A stretch of DNA of 37,531 nt. It comes from Pseudomonadota bacterium (GTDB lineage: Bacteria; Myxococcota_A; UBA796; UBA9615). The position numbers and the translations under genes are program-made. The stretch spans positions 1 through 37,531 of the forward strand of contig JAAESI010000332.1 in NCBI GenBank assembly GCA_024229515.1. The letters run 5' to 3'. Within the stretch, counting starts at the first letter, position 1. The number at the start of each line of letters is the position of its first letter. Below the pieces are notes generated by a model. It saw only the letters and a list, made by a program, of their open reading frames with translations. It was not told the DNA's origin and searched no databases. Positions 8,412 through 17,178 of this stretch are shown here, piece by piece.

Positions 8412-9421
8412 CCGAACCGATCCTCTCCGTCACCCCCCTGCAGTTCGTCTGGGGGACGGCCGACCCCTTCCTGTTCTGCGTCCACCACGACGACGCCTAC
8501 CCCGCGGGGAACGACGCGATGGGCCCCGCCGCCTCCCTCGCGGGGCGGCGGATCGGCCAGGATTTCGAGGGCATCGACGGCTGGCGGATGTACCACGGGG
8601 ACGTCGTGCCGGGCTTCCCCCAGCACCCCCACCGGGGCTTCGAGACGGTGACGCTGGTGCGCCGCGGCCTGATCGACCACGCCGATTCGATGGGCGCCCG
8701 GGGACGGTTCGGCGGAGGCGACGCGCAGTGGATGACCGCCGGCCGGGGGGTGCAGCACAGCGAGATGTTCCCGCTGCTGAAGTCCGACGCGGACAACCCC
8801 GTCGAGCTGTTCCAGATCTGGCTCAACCTGCCCCGCCGCAACAAGATGGTGGAGCCCCACTACGCGATGCTGTGGAGCGAAGAGGTCCCCCACCTGGCCT
8901 TCACCGACGACGCCGGCCGGGGCACCGTCGTGACCCTGATCGCCGGTGAGCTGGACGGACGTCGTCCGCCTCCCCCGCCCCCCAGCAGTTGGGCGTCCGA
9001 GCCGGACTCCGACGTCGCCATCTGGACGATCAAGATGGAGCCGGGCGCGCATTGGATCGTGCCCCCCGCCCAGCCCGGCACCAACCGCACCCTCTACCCC
9101 TTCGATGGACCGGTGCGGGTCGCGGGCACCGACGTCGCCTCCGGCAACGGCGTGGCGGTGCACCCGGAGGTGCCGATCGTGCTGGAGGCGGGACCCGAAG
9201 GAACCGAGTTGGTGCTGCTGCAGGGGCGTCCCATCGGCGAGCCCGTGGTTCAGTACGGGCCGTTCGTGATGAACACCCCCGAAGAGATCCAGCAGGCCTT
9301 CGCCGACTACCAACGCACGCAGTTCGGGGGCTGGCCCTGGGACCGCACCGACCCGGTCAACGATCGTGCGGAGGGCCGCTTCGCCGCCCACGCTGACGGA
9401 CGTCAGGAGCGTCCGGCCTGA
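8408..9421 (+). CDS. pirin family protein
   Basis: A 337-residue bicupin. The pirin N-terminal domain is clear: HPHRGFET (metal-ligand histidines), VRRGLIDHADSMG, and WMTAGRGVQHSEMFP with the further His and Glu ligands. The C-terminal cupin (ALHWIV-like AHWIVPPA, then RTLYPFDGPVRV) follows a Pro-rich insert (residues about 190-200). Pirins are Fe-binding cupins; some have quercetinase activity or act as redox-linked regulators, and the role here is undetermined. I use the ATG at 8408 because it has AAGGAG at the right distance and overlaps the stop of the small ORF. The downstream end runs into the octamer repeat array. Confidence 0.9.
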   Translation: MTEPILSVTPLQFVWGTADPFLFCVHHDDAYPAGNDAMGPAASLAGRRIGQDFEGIDGWRMYHGDVVPGFPQHPHRGFETVTLVRRGLIDHADSMGARGRFGGGDAQWMTAGRGVQHSEMFPLLKSDADNPVELFQIWLNLPRRNKMVEPHYAMLWSEEVPHLAFTDDAGRGTVVTLIAGELDGRRPPPPPPSSWASEPDSDVAIWTIKMEPGAHWIVPPAQPGTNRTLYPFDGPVRVAGTDVASGNGVAVHPEVPIVLEAGPEGTELVLLQGRPIGEPVVQYGPFVMNTPEEIQQAFADYQRTQFGGWPWDRTDPVNDRAEGRFAAHADGRQERPA

Positions 9422-9427
9422 TACCCT
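9422..9427 (+). promoter_or_regulatory. leaderless-type -10 (TACCCT)
   Basis: TACCCT directly follows the pirin stop and lies 12 bases before the GTG at 9440 that opens the GGDEF/EAL reading frame. No ribosome site separates them. Confidence 0.35.
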
Positions 9428-9433
9428 CTGGGT

Positions 9434-9469
9434 GGGAAAGTGGGAAAGTGGGAAAGTGGGAAAGTGGGA
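9434..9469 (+). repeat. GGGAAAGT octamer array, 4.5 copies
   Basis: Four perfect tandem copies of GGGAAAGT (9434-9465) plus GGGA. The array spans the start of the GGDEF/EAL gene. Each copy boundary contains a GTG (9432, 9440, 9448, 9456, 9464); only those at 9440 and 9464 are in frame with the gene. Confidence 0.95.
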
Positions 9470-11644
9470 CAGGGGAGTCAACTGAGCAATCCGGCCGCGA
9501 AGCTCGGGCACACCGTCGAAGACTTGCTGCGCCAACTGGAGGCGCTGCAGGAGCGGGAACGGAAACTCAAGAAACAGCTTGAGGAGAAGGACGCGCTCGC
9601 GCGTCTGGGCCTTGCTGCGGAGCATGTGGGTGACTCCATCGAGTTCACCGATCCCAACGGCGCGATCCAGTACGTCAACCCGGCCTACGTCGCCCTCACC
9701 GGATACACCCTCGAGGACGTCCTGGGCCTCACCCCCGCTGATGTGATGCGGTCGGACGCTCACTCCGCCGCGTTCTACGAGGAGATCTGGAAGACGACCT
9801 CCTCCGGCGAGATCTGGAAGGGGCTCATGACGAGCGTCCGCAAGGACGGCTCGGAGTTCACCGCCGACTGCACGTTGTCGCCGGTCTTCGGGCCCGACGG
9901 CGAACTCATGGCGTTCATGTGCCTGCGCCGCGACGTCACCGCTGAAGTCCACGAGAAGGAGCTGCTCCGGTCCGCCCTGTCCCGGTACGCGTTGGCGTCG
10001 GCCGGCGCCAACGATGGGATGTGGGGCTGGGATCTGGTCGGCGAGGAGGTGCTCCTGAGCGCCCGCTGGCGGCAGATGCTCGGGTTCGCCGCGATGGAGT
10101 TCCGCGGACCGCCACCGGAGTGGTTCGGGCGTGTGCACCCTGAGGACCGCCCCGCCCTGGAGCACGGCATCCAGGCCCACATCCGCGGCGACACGGTTCA
10201 CATCGAGGCCGAGTACCGCATCCGCCACATCGACGGCGGCTGGCGCTGGGTGCTCTGCCGCGGCCTCGCCGAGCGCGACCGTGATGGCAAGGCGGTCCGG
10301 GTCGCGGGCTCCCAGGGCGACATCACCAAGCGCAAGACGGCGGAGCTGCGGCTCCGCCACGAGGCCCTCCACGATGCGCTCACCGGGCTGCCCAATCGGG
10401 TGCTGTTCCAGGATCGGCTCCAGCAGGCGCTCCGCCGAAGCGCCCGCCAGCAGGACCGCAGCGTGGCTGTGCTGTTCGTGGATCTGGACCGCTTCAAGAA
10501 CGTGAACGACAGCCTCGGGCATGCCGTCGGCGATCGCCTGCTCCAGGAGGTCGCCCGCCGGCTCGCCCGGGGCGTGCGGAGCGCCGATTCGGTGGCCCGC
10601 ATCGGGGGCGACGAGTTCACCGTGCTGCTGGACAGCGTGGGGGACCCGTCGGAGATCGACGACGTCGCCAGGCGCATCCTCGAGGCGGTGCGCCAGCCGA
10701 TCAAGGTGGGCGGCTCCGAGCTCGTCGTCTCCGCCAGCATCGGCGTTGCTTCGTCCGCCAGCGAGGATCTCCGACCCGAGGATCTGCTCCGCGACGCCGA
10801 CACCGCGATGTACCGCGCCAAGTCCGCGGGCCGCGATCGCACCGTCGCCTTCGAGCCGACCATGCGGGAGGAGATCATCGGGCTCGTGCGCATCGAGAAC
10901 GAGCTCCGGCAGGGCCTCGGGCGCGGCGAGTTGATGCTGTACTACCAGCCGATCGTCGCCCTCCCGGGCATGCGCCTGGACGGCTTCGAGGCGTTGGTGC
11001 GGTGGAACCGGCCGACCGCCGGGATCATGCCGCCGGACTCGTTCCTCCACGTCGCGCGCGACGCCGGCCTGATGGACCGCCTGGAGGACTGGGTGCTCCA
11101 GGCCGCCTGCGACCAGGTCGCGGTCTGGCGGGCCGGCGGGCACATCCGCGAGGAGTCCCACGTCTCCGTCAACGTCTCCCCGGATCGCCTGACCAACCCT
11201 GCGCTGATGGAGCGGGTCCAGGAGGCGCTGGACCGCACGGGGATCCCGCCCCGCATGCTCAAGCTCGAGATCACCGAGTCCTCGCTGCTGCAGGACGAGC
11301 ACGCGGTCGCCTCCGCGCTGCGGGATCTGCGGGCCCTCGGCATCCGCGTCGCGCTGGACGACTTCGGCACGGGCTACAGCTCCCTGAGCTACATCCACCG
11401 ATTCCCCGTCGACGTCCTCAAGATCGACCGTTCCTTCATCAGCGGGCTCCCGAGCGACTCCTCCAGCGAAGCGATCGTGCGCGCGATCCTCGGCATGGCT
11501 TCGGGGCTCGGCCTCGAGGTGGTCGCCGAGGGGGTGGAGACGGAGGGCCAGTTGAGGCGCTTGATCGAGCTGGGCTGCGACGCCGCCCAGGGGTACTACC
11601 TCGGACGGCCCGGCGGGCCCGAGACGGTCGCTGAAGAAGAATGA
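9440..11644 (+). CDS. PAS-PAS-GGDEF-EAL cyclic-di-GMP enzyme
   Basis: A 734-residue soluble protein counted from the GTG at 9440. A coiled coil (about 27-55) leads to PAS1 (about 60-170), PAS2 (about 185-300), GGDEF (about 308-470) and EAL (about 485-730). The active-site GGDEF is intact at 389-393 and an RxxD inhibitory site lies five residues before it (380-383). The EAL domain keeps FEALVRW (517-519 for EAL), ITESSLL and LDDFGTGYSSL. Both diguanylate cyclase and phosphodiesterase activities are therefore possible, tuned by the PAS sensors. The true start is uncertain: GTG at 9440 or 9464, both in the octamer array, or a CTG at 9482 after AGGGGAG. Its stop overlaps the methyltransferase ATG (ATGA at 11641). 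Confidence 0.94.
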   Translation: MGKWESGKVGQGSQLSNPAAKLGHTVEDLLRQLEALQERERKLKKQLEEKDALARLGLAAEHVGDSIEFTDPNGAIQYVNPAYVALTGYTLEDVLGLTPADVMRSDAHSAAFYEEIWKTTSSGEIWKGLMTSVRKDGSEFTADCTLSPVFGPDGELMAFMCLRRDVTAEVHEKELLRSALSRYALASAGANDGMWGWDLVGEEVLLSARWRQMLGFAAMEFRGPPPEWFGRVHPEDRPALEHGIQAHIRGDTVHIEAEYRIRHIDGGWRWVLCRGLAERDRDGKAVRVAGSQGDITKRKTAELRLRHEALHDALTGLPNRVLFQDRLQQALRRSARQQDRSVAVLFVDLDRFKNVNDSLGHAVGDRLLQEVARRLARGVRSADSVARIGGDEFTVLLDSVGDPSEIDDVARRILEAVRQPIKVGGSELVVSASIGVASSASEDLRPEDLLRDADTAMYRAKSAGRDRTVAFEPTMREEIIGLVRIENELRQGLGRGELMLYYQPIVALPGMRLDGFEALVRWNRPTAGIMPPDSFLHVARDAGLMDRLEDWVLQAACDQVAVWRAGGHIREESHVSVNVSPDRLTNPALMERVQEALDRTGIPPRMLKLEITESSLLQDEHAVASALRDLRALGIRVALDDFGTGYSSLSYIHRFPVDVLKIDRSFISGLPSDSSSEAIVRAILGMASGLGLEVVAEGVETEGQLRRLIELGCDAAQGYYLGRPGGPETVAEEE

Positions 11645-12651
11645 GCCGCGACTCCGTCGAGGCCAGGATCGCCCAGTACGGGGACGTCGCGGGCATGGCG
11701 CGGGACTCCCTGTCGCTGCTGGCGGTGTACGAGGTCGGTGTCTTCGCGGCGCTCCTGGACGGTCCCCTCACCGCCGCGCAGCTGGGAGCCGCCTGCTCCG
11801 CAGCCCCCCTGCGGCTGGGCCCCCTGCTGGACCTGACGGCGGCCTGCGGCTTCCTGAGCAAGGACGGGGACCGGTACGGCCTCGTGGACGGGGACGCGGC
11901 GATCTTCGACCCCGCCGGCCCCTACGCCTCCAGCCTCGGCTTCTCCGATGTCGATCTCTCCTTCGGGCGGATGGCGCGCATGGTGGAGGTCCTGCGGACC
12001 GACACGAAGCTCCCCGCGGCCGGCTCCGGCGGGGAGGCCAACGCGGCCGAGCGGGAGCGCTTCCTCCGGTACCTGCACAGCCGTAGCCTGGACGGCGCCG
12101 AGGAAGTCGCCGACCTGCTCGCGGAGGCATCGCCCCGGTCGATCGTGGACCTTGGCTGCGGGCTCGGGACGTAGACGGCGGCGCTGCTGCGGAGGCTCCC
12201 GGAGGCATCCGGGGTGCTCGTGGACCGGTCCAACGCGGGCGCGGCGATCGAGGGGTTCTTCGCCGGCGAGGGGCTCGCGGAGCGCACCCGCTTCGTCGGT
12301 GGCGACTTCCTCAGCGATGACTTCGGAGACGGCTTCGACCTGGCCCTGGTCGGCAACCTCATCCACAACCTGGGCGAGGCTGGCAGCCGCGCCCTGCTGC
12401 ATCGGTTGGGTGATCGGATGGCCCCGGGGGGCCGGGTCGCGATCAAGGACATCGCGGTCCAGGACGATCGCCTGGCCCCCACGTCGGCGGGCCGGTTTGC
12501 GGTGTCCATGGCTATGTTCACCGACGGAGGCGGGGTGTTTCCCGCGTCCGAAGCAGCGGCGTGGCTGGCCGATGCGGGCTTCGCCCACGAGTCGACGACC
12601 GACTTGAGCCGGGCCCCGGGCAGCTACCTGGTGGTGGGGAGGAAGCGATGA
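11641..12651 (+). pseudogene. SAM-dependent O-methyltransferase with an in-frame amber codon
   Basis: Translation from the ATG at 11641 gives a winged-helix dimerisation-like N-terminus (LLAVYEVGVFAALLDG, LRLGPLLDLTAACGFL) and reaches SAM motif I (IVDLGCGLGT), where codon 178 is TAG (12172-12174). The same frame then continues without a break (TAALLRRLPEASGVLVDRS..., DFGDGFDLALVGNLIHNLGE, MAPGGRVAIKDIAVQD) to 12651. Together this is a normal 336-residue methyltransferase of the acetylserotonin O-methyltransferase type. One base change, for example TAC to TAG, explains the interruption. It is either a very recent pseudogene, a strain-level variant or a sequencing error. The ends overlap both neighbours (ATGA at 11641 and 12648), so the operon structure is intact. 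Confidence 0.8.
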
Positions 12652-14264
12652 CCGAGCGCGAGTTCGACCTGGTCGGTGTCGGCAGCATCGTCGTGGATCG
12701 CATCGCCCGCACCGCCCGCATCATCGGCCCCGAAGAGAAGATCGCGTTGCTGAACGACCCGGGCTGCTCGCCGTTTGGCGACTACGTCGGCGGGGTCACC
12801 TTGAACCACCTCGCGTGGGCGGCGCTGCTGGGGTTGCGTACGGCGATGGTCGGCCGGGCCGCGGACGACGCGGACGGGGCGTTTGCCCGCGCCGGCATGG
12901 AGCGGCTGGGCATCGAGCACCGCCTGAGCCTGGACGGCAGCGCGACGGCGCTCTCCTTGATCTTCGTGGACCCCGCCGGCGAGCGGGCGATCTACATGTC
13001 CCGCGGCGCCAACGCGGAGAACGACGGCCCGTGCATCGACGCGGTCCATCGGCCCTGGCTGGGCGACAGCGCGATCGTGAGTACGGAGATCTCGCAGATC
13101 CCGCTGAGCGGGGTCGTCGCCGTCCTGCGCGCCGGCCGAGCCGCCGGCGCCACCACCGTGTTGGACGTCGACATCCCGGTCGCCGATGCCCTCGCCAGCC
13201 TGGGCTCCGAAGCCGAGCTGGAGGAGGCGCTGTCCCTGGCGGACGTGCTCAAGCCCGCCAGCGGAGTTCTCGCCGGGCTCGTCCCCGCGGGCACCCCCCT
13301 GGCGATGGCGGCGGCGCTGCGGGCCCGCACCGGGGCGCGTGTCGTGGCCGTGACCGATGGCGCGGCGGGCTGCGCCATCGACGCCGAAGGCTTCTCCCAG
13401 ACCCTCCCCGCGGCCGCGGTCGGCGAGGTGGTCGACAGCACGGGGGCAGGGGACGCCTTCCTCGGCGGCTTCATCGCTGCCATCGCCCGCGGGCTTCCCT
13501 GGGGAGACGCGGGCCGTCTCGCCAACGCCTGCGGTGCCGCCTGCTGCGAGATCGTCGGCGCCGTGCCCCGAGGGGCGGACAGTCGGACCCGCGTCGAGGT
13601 CCTCGCCGGGCCCGCCATCACGACCCTCCTCGCGCACCCCGACGACGACGCCGACGAGTCCGCGGACGCCGCTGCCCCCTCCGCCGCACGTGCGTTCCTG
13701 CGCACTGCCGCCGCCGAGTTGGCCGGCCTCGAGGAGGGGATCGCCGACGAGGAGGTCGCGGCCGCGGTGGAGCTGACCGCCGCCCGCCTCGCCGCCGGCG
13801 GGCGCGTGCACGTCAGCGGCGTCGGCAAGCCGGGCCACGCTGCCCACTACCTCGCCGCGCTGCTCGCCTCCACGGGCACCCCCGCGACCTACCTGGATGC
13901 GCTGGAGACCACCCACGGCAGCGCCGGGCAGGTCGTCCAGGGCGACGTCGTCATCGCGATCAGCAACTCCGGAGGCACCCGCGAACTGCTGGCCGCCGCC
14001 GCCGCCGTGCGGGCGATGGGGGCTGCGGTGATCGCGGTCACGGCCAGGCCCGACTCTCCCCTGGGGCAGGTGGCGGACGCGGTGCTCCCCGCTCCGGTCG
14101 GCTCCGAGGGCGGCCCCCTCGGGCTCGCCCCCCGGGTCAGCGTGCTCGCCCAGATCGCGGTCGTGGCCGCGTTCAGCTGCGAGCTGCAAGCGCGGGCTGG
14201 ATTCGACCGCTCCGACTACCACCTCCGCCATCCCGCGGGCGCCTTGGGGAAGGCCTCCTCCTGA
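12648..14264 (+). CDS. PfkB-family sugar kinase fused to a SIS isomerase domain
   Basis: A 538-residue two-domain protein. Residues about 4-320 are a PfkB/ribokinase-type kinase, with GGVTLNHLAWAALLG (substrate side) and DSTGAGDAFLGGF (anion hole and catalytic Asp). Residues about 345-538 are a SIS domain of the KdsD/GutQ type, with VSGVGKPGHAAHYLAA, ISNSGGTRELL and the terminal HPAGALGK; the CBS pair of KdsD is absent. The likely chemistry is phosphorylation of a sugar plus aldose-ketose isomerisation of a sugar phosphate in one polypeptide. The substrate is not identifiable. An Asp-rich linker (HPDDDADESAD) joins the halves. The start ATG overlaps the methyltransferase stop. Confidence 0.88.
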   Translation: MTEREFDLVGVGSIVVDRIARTARIIGPEEKIALLNDPGCSPFGDYVGGVTLNHLAWAALLGLRTAMVGRAADDADGAFARAGMERLGIEHRLSLDGSATALSLIFVDPAGERAIYMSRGANAENDGPCIDAVHRPWLGDSAIVSTEISQIPLSGVVAVLRAGRAAGATTVLDVDIPVADALASLGSEAELEEALSLADVLKPASGVLAGLVPAGTPLAMAAALRARTGARVVAVTDGAAGCAIDAEGFSQTLPAAAVGEVVDSTGAGDAFLGGFIAAIARGLPWGDAGRLANACGAACCEIVGAVPRGADSRTRVEVLAGPAITTLLAHPDDDADESADAAAPSAARAFLRTAAAELAGLEEGIADEEVAAAVELTAARLAAGGRVHVSGVGKPGHAAHYLAALLASTGTPATYLDALETTHGSAGQVVQGDVVIAISNSGGTRELLAAAAAVRAMGAAVIAVTARPDSPLGQVADAVLPAPVGSEGGPLGLAPRVSVLAQIAVVAAFSCELQARAGFDRSDYHLRHPAGALGKASS

Positions 14265-14303
14265 GGATGTTGTGGAGTTGTTGTGGACGTCTCGATCTAA
14301 GGC

Positions 14304-14331
14304 TTGCCTCCCTCGTCTGACCCAGTAGCAT
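14304..14331 (+). promoter_or_regulatory. possible promoter for the MopE-like lipoprotein
   Basis: TTGCCT (14304-14309) and TAGCAT (14326-14331) are separated by 16 bases, each four of six to the sigma-70 consensus. The expected transcript would carry a GGAGAGG ribosome site ahead of the ATG at 14359, so this gene would have a normal leader. Confidence 0.35.
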
Positions 14332-14358
14332 CCTGCGTTGCACGGAGAGGAACGTTTG

Positions 14359-15309
14359 ATGCGGCTGACCTTCATTTCGATGCTCGCCCTGGCGCTGACC
14401 GGCTGCCAGGTGGGCCTGTGGAACTTCGAAGAGACGTTGACCGTCCCCAGCGATGACGCGGACGACGACGGCAGCGGCGACGACGCCGACGACCTGCCCA
14501 CCGACGACGACGACTCGCTCGACGACTCCTCGGACGACGACGACGACGACGATCTCCCGTCCGACGACGACGACGATGACGGGGAGCCCCCCGCCGCCGA
14601 CGTCGACGGCGACGGCTGGACGGCCGACGTGGACTGCGACGACCACCGCGCCGATGTGCACCCCGGCGGCCTCGAGATCGCCTGCGACGGCGTCGACAAC
14701 GACTGCGACGGCACCTACCTCCCCGACGACCTCGATCTCGACGCGGACGGCTACAGCCCCTGCCTCGGCGACTGCGACGACGACGACCCCAGCATCGGCA
14801 GCAACGCCTCCGAGGTGGAGTGCGACGACATCGACCAGGACTGCGACGGCGTCGACTCCTGCACCGACGGTGGCGACCCCGACCCTGGTGACCCCGACCC
14901 CGATCCCGACCCCGGCGGCGGTGATCCCGACCCCGCGGGCGTGCCCTCCGGCTCGGTCTGTGAGTCGGCCGACGGCTTCGGAGCCGCCGGTTCCGGTCCC
15001 TCGTTCGGTTCGCTCGACAGCAGCGACCCGACCTACGGCGTGGGCGGCACCTGGTACTTCGACGCGTGGTCCGTCAGCGTCCCCTCCGCCGGGGACTACA
15101 CCATCGACCTGCTCTCCCTCGACTTCGACGCCTACGTCGAGCTGTACGACGGAGCCTGCAACTTCATCGGCGCCAACGACGACGCCGTGCCGTTCCTGAT
15201 CAGCGATTCGAGCCTCGAGTTCACCGCGACCGGGGGCGAGACCATCTACGTCCTGGCGACGAGCTACGACGAGATGACGACGGGCGGCTACCTGCTCGAC
15301 GTCTACTAG
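14359..15309 (+). CDS. Asp-rich lipoprotein with MopE-like calcium repeats
   Basis: A 316-residue exported lipoprotein. The signal ends in LALTGC. Residues about 30-85 are an acidic linker of Asp runs broken by Ser, Gly and Ala. Then come MopE-type metal-binding repeats (VDGDGWTADVDCDDHRADVH, GVDNDCDGT, LDADGYSPCLGDCDDDDPS, DIDQDCDGVDSC), a DPDPGDPDPDPDP linker and a C-terminal beta domain resembling PPC (DFDAYVELYDGACNFIGAND, GGETIYVLATSYD). It probably sits on the outer membrane surface as a calcium-binding adhesion or matrix protein; that is inference. I start it at the ATG at 14359 because GGAGAGG lies upstream. It converges with the TetR gene 19 bases away. Confidence 0.86.
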   Translation: MRLTFISMLALALTGCQVGLWNFEETLTVPSDDADDDGSGDDADDLPTDDDDSLDDSSDDDDDDDLPSDDDDDDGEPPAADVDGDGWTADVDCDDHRADVHPGGLEIACDGVDNDCDGTYLPDDLDLDADGYSPCLGDCDDDDPSIGSNASEVECDDIDQDCDGVDSCTDGGDPDPGDPDPDPDPGGGDPDPAGVPSGSVCESADGFGAAGSGPSFGSLDSSDPTYGVGGTWYFDAWSVSVPSAGDYTIDLLSLDFDAYVELYDGACNFIGANDDAVPFLISDSSLEFTATGGETIYVLATSYDEMTTGGYLLDVY

Positions 15310-15328
15310 CGACCGGCAGGCAGCCGAG

Positions 15329-15946
15329 CTAGGGCTCCAGCTCCGGCGGCCCCGGCAGGTGCGCCGCGGACATCAACACCGCCAGGAACATCGGCTTGAT
15401 GACGGAGGCCAGTCGGTCTCGGTCCGCCCGGGTGAACGCACGCGCCTGCTGCAGGTCGATGACCACCCCGTCCATGCCCACGAACAACGTACGGAAGACC
15501 AGCGGGTCGAACCGGAAGCCCGTGTCGTGCTCGACTGAGTCGGCGATGAAGCCGACCAGCGCATCCAGGGTCTTGCGCCGAGCCTCCGCGAGCAGGGAGT
15601 CGGGCCGCTGGGCCTCGGCCTGCAGGAGGATCAGCAGGTCCCCGCCCTCCAACTCGAAGTCGAGGTAGGCGTCCAGGCCGGCGAAGAGCCGCTGCACGGG
15701 ATCGTCGGTCGAGCCGGCGGCCGCCCGGACGTCGTCCAGCAGCTTGTCGGTGATCTGCTCGTACAGCGCCCGGAGCACGTCATCGAGGCTGCGGAAGTGC
15801 TGATAGAAGGTCCGACGGCTGACCCCCGCCGCTTCCAGGACGTTCTGCACCGAGGTGCTGCGCACTCCGTGGCGGGCGAGGGCAGCGGACGCCCCATCGA
15901 GCAGCCGCACTTCGGTCGGGACCGACTTCTCCCTTGTCATCGTCAT
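15329..15946 (-). CDS. TetR-family repressor
   Basis: A 205-residue TetR regulator. The N-terminal helix-turn-helix is typical (ALARHGVRSTSVQNVLEAAG, VSRRTFYQHFRSLDDVL). The remainder is helical with a variable ligand-binding core. The start is the ATG at 15946 (MTMTREK), with GGGGCGG before it; the ATG at 15940 is possible. It diverges from the SGNH-hydrolase lipoprotein across only 40 bases, which hold one perfect palindrome at 15954-15972. It most likely represses itself and the lipoprotein. The inducer is unknown, perhaps a lipid or ester product related to the hydrolase. Confidence 0.9.
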   Translation of the reverse strand: MTMTREKSVPTEVRLLDGASAALARHGVRSTSVQNVLEAAGVSRRTFYQHFRSLDDVLRALYEQITDKLLDDVRAAAGSTDDPVQRLFAGLDAYLDFELEGGDLLILLQAEAQRPDSLLAEARRKTLDALVGFIADSVEHDTGFRFDPLVFRTLFVGMDGVVIDLQQARAFTRADRDRLASVIKPMFLAVLMSAAHLPGPPELEP

Positions 15947-15953
15947 CCGCCCC

Positions 15954-15972
15954 GGTATACACCGTGTATACC
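15954..15972. promoter_or_regulatory. palindromic operator, TetR/SGNH-lipoprotein intergenic
   Basis: GGTATACACCGTGTATACC is a perfect palindrome: nine-base arms around one central base. It lies 8 bases from the TetR start and 14 bases from the lipoprotein start and fills the only control region between them. Size, symmetry and position fit a TetR-dimer site that shuts both promoters. Confidence 0.8.
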
Positions 15973-15986
15973 GTTGGAGGGAACGG

Positions 15987-17174
15987 ATGATTGTGCGCCT
16001 GATGCCGGCCCTGGGGGCCTTGATGCTGCTGCTGTCGTGCGGGCTCCCAACCCAGGAGCCTCCGCCCCTGGCGGACGACGACGACAGCGTCGCGACCGAC
16101 GACGACGACGTCGCTCCGGACGATGACGACGTCGCCCCCGACGACGACGACATCGCGCCTGACGACGACGACGCCACCGACGACGACGACAGCGCCGCCA
16201 GCGACGACGACGACAGCGCCATCGGTGACGACGACGACACCACCGAGTCTACGTTCGACGCCTGCTTCGCCGACATCGCCGCCGATCCCACCGAGGTCGC
16301 GCCCGACTACCTGCCGTTCGCCCCGACCATCGGAAGCCACTGCAACGGCACCAACCACCAGGCCATCACCGGCATCGAGCGGGTCGTCTTCCTCGGCGAC
16401 TCGGTCACCGTCGGCACGCCGCCTTCGGCCGACGCTGAGTTCTACCGGGCGATCCTCGCGGCGAACCTCGCGACGCAGTTCGGGCTCACCCCGCCCGACT
16501 TCCTCTGGAACGGCGCCAACCCCCTCAGCGGTGAGGCCTGGATGCAGGAGTCCGGCGACTTCGCTTCCTGCGCCAAGTGGGGTGCCCGCGCCGACGACCT
16601 GATGCAGGACAACGATCAGGTGCTCAACTGCCTGCCCGAGGCCGAGCGCGACAAGGTCACCCTCGTCGTCATGACCATCGGCGGCAACGACCTGAGCAGC
16701 CTCACCTCCGGCTTCATGGAGGGGCAGAACGTCTCCGACCTGTGGGCGCAGACCGAGAACTTCATGCAGCTGGTCCGCGAGACGGTCGAGTGGATCACCG
16801 TCCCCGGCCGCTTCCCCAACGGCGTCTACGTCATCACCACCAACCTCTACGAGTTCACCGACGCCACCGGCGACGTCACCTCCTGCCCCACCGCGGGGCT
16901 GGCCGGGTTCGGCGAAGCGGTCACCGATCCGGCGCTCGCGGAGATGGTCGTGTGGGCGATGGAGGAGTTCATGTCGGTGGCCGTGGACACCAACACCGAC
17001 ATGCTGTTCCTGCTGGAGAGCTTCTGCGGTCACGGCTTCAACTTCGACGATGAAACCGGACGCTGCTATCGGGGGACGGACGCGGAGCTCTGGTTCGATT
17101 TGACCTGCATCCACCCCAATCCGGTGGGGCATGCGGTCATCGCGGACATGTTCATGTCCGTCGTGACGGAATAG
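15987..17174 (+). CDS. Asp-rich lipoprotein SGNH/GDSL hydrolase
   Basis: A 395-residue lipoprotein. The signal ends in LMLLLSC; the ribosome site is GGAGGGA. Residues about 30-90 are DDDD blocks separated by short S/V/A/T/P spacers. The catalytic domain starts near 130. Block I is FLGDSVTVG with the nucleophile at Ser139, block III is GGND at 232-235, and the last block is DLTCIHPN with Asp371 and His376. Six or more cysteines in the domain suggest disulphides, as expected outside the cytoplasm. It is probably a surface-bound esterase or lipase acting on lipids, acetyl-sugars or polymers. Divergent from its likely TetR repressor. Converges with the metallothionein-like gene, stops four bases apart. 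Confidence 0.9.
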   Translation: MIVRLMPALGALMLLLSCGLPTQEPPPLADDDDSVATDDDDVAPDDDDVAPDDDDIAPDDDDATDDDDSAASDDDDSAIGDDDDTTESTFDACFADIAADPTEVAPDYLPFAPTIGSHCNGTNHQAITGIERVVFLGDSVTVGTPPSADAEFYRAILAANLATQFGLTPPDFLWNGANPLSGEAWMQESGDFASCAKWGARADDLMQDNDQVLNCLPEAERDKVTLVVMTIGGNDLSSLTSGFMEGQNVSDLWAQTENFMQLVRETVEWITVPGRFPNGVYVITTNLYEFTDATGDVTSCPTAGLAGFGEAVTDPALAEMVVWAMEEFMSVAVDTNTDMLFLLESFCGHGFNFDDETGRCYRGTDAELWFDLTCIHPNPVGHAVIADMFMSVVTE

Positions 17175-17178
17175 CGGG

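Noticed and set aside
8318..11398. A 1,026-codon open frame on the minus strand opposite pirin and GGDEF/EAL
   Set aside because: Same reason: low-complexity antisense of well-supported genes.
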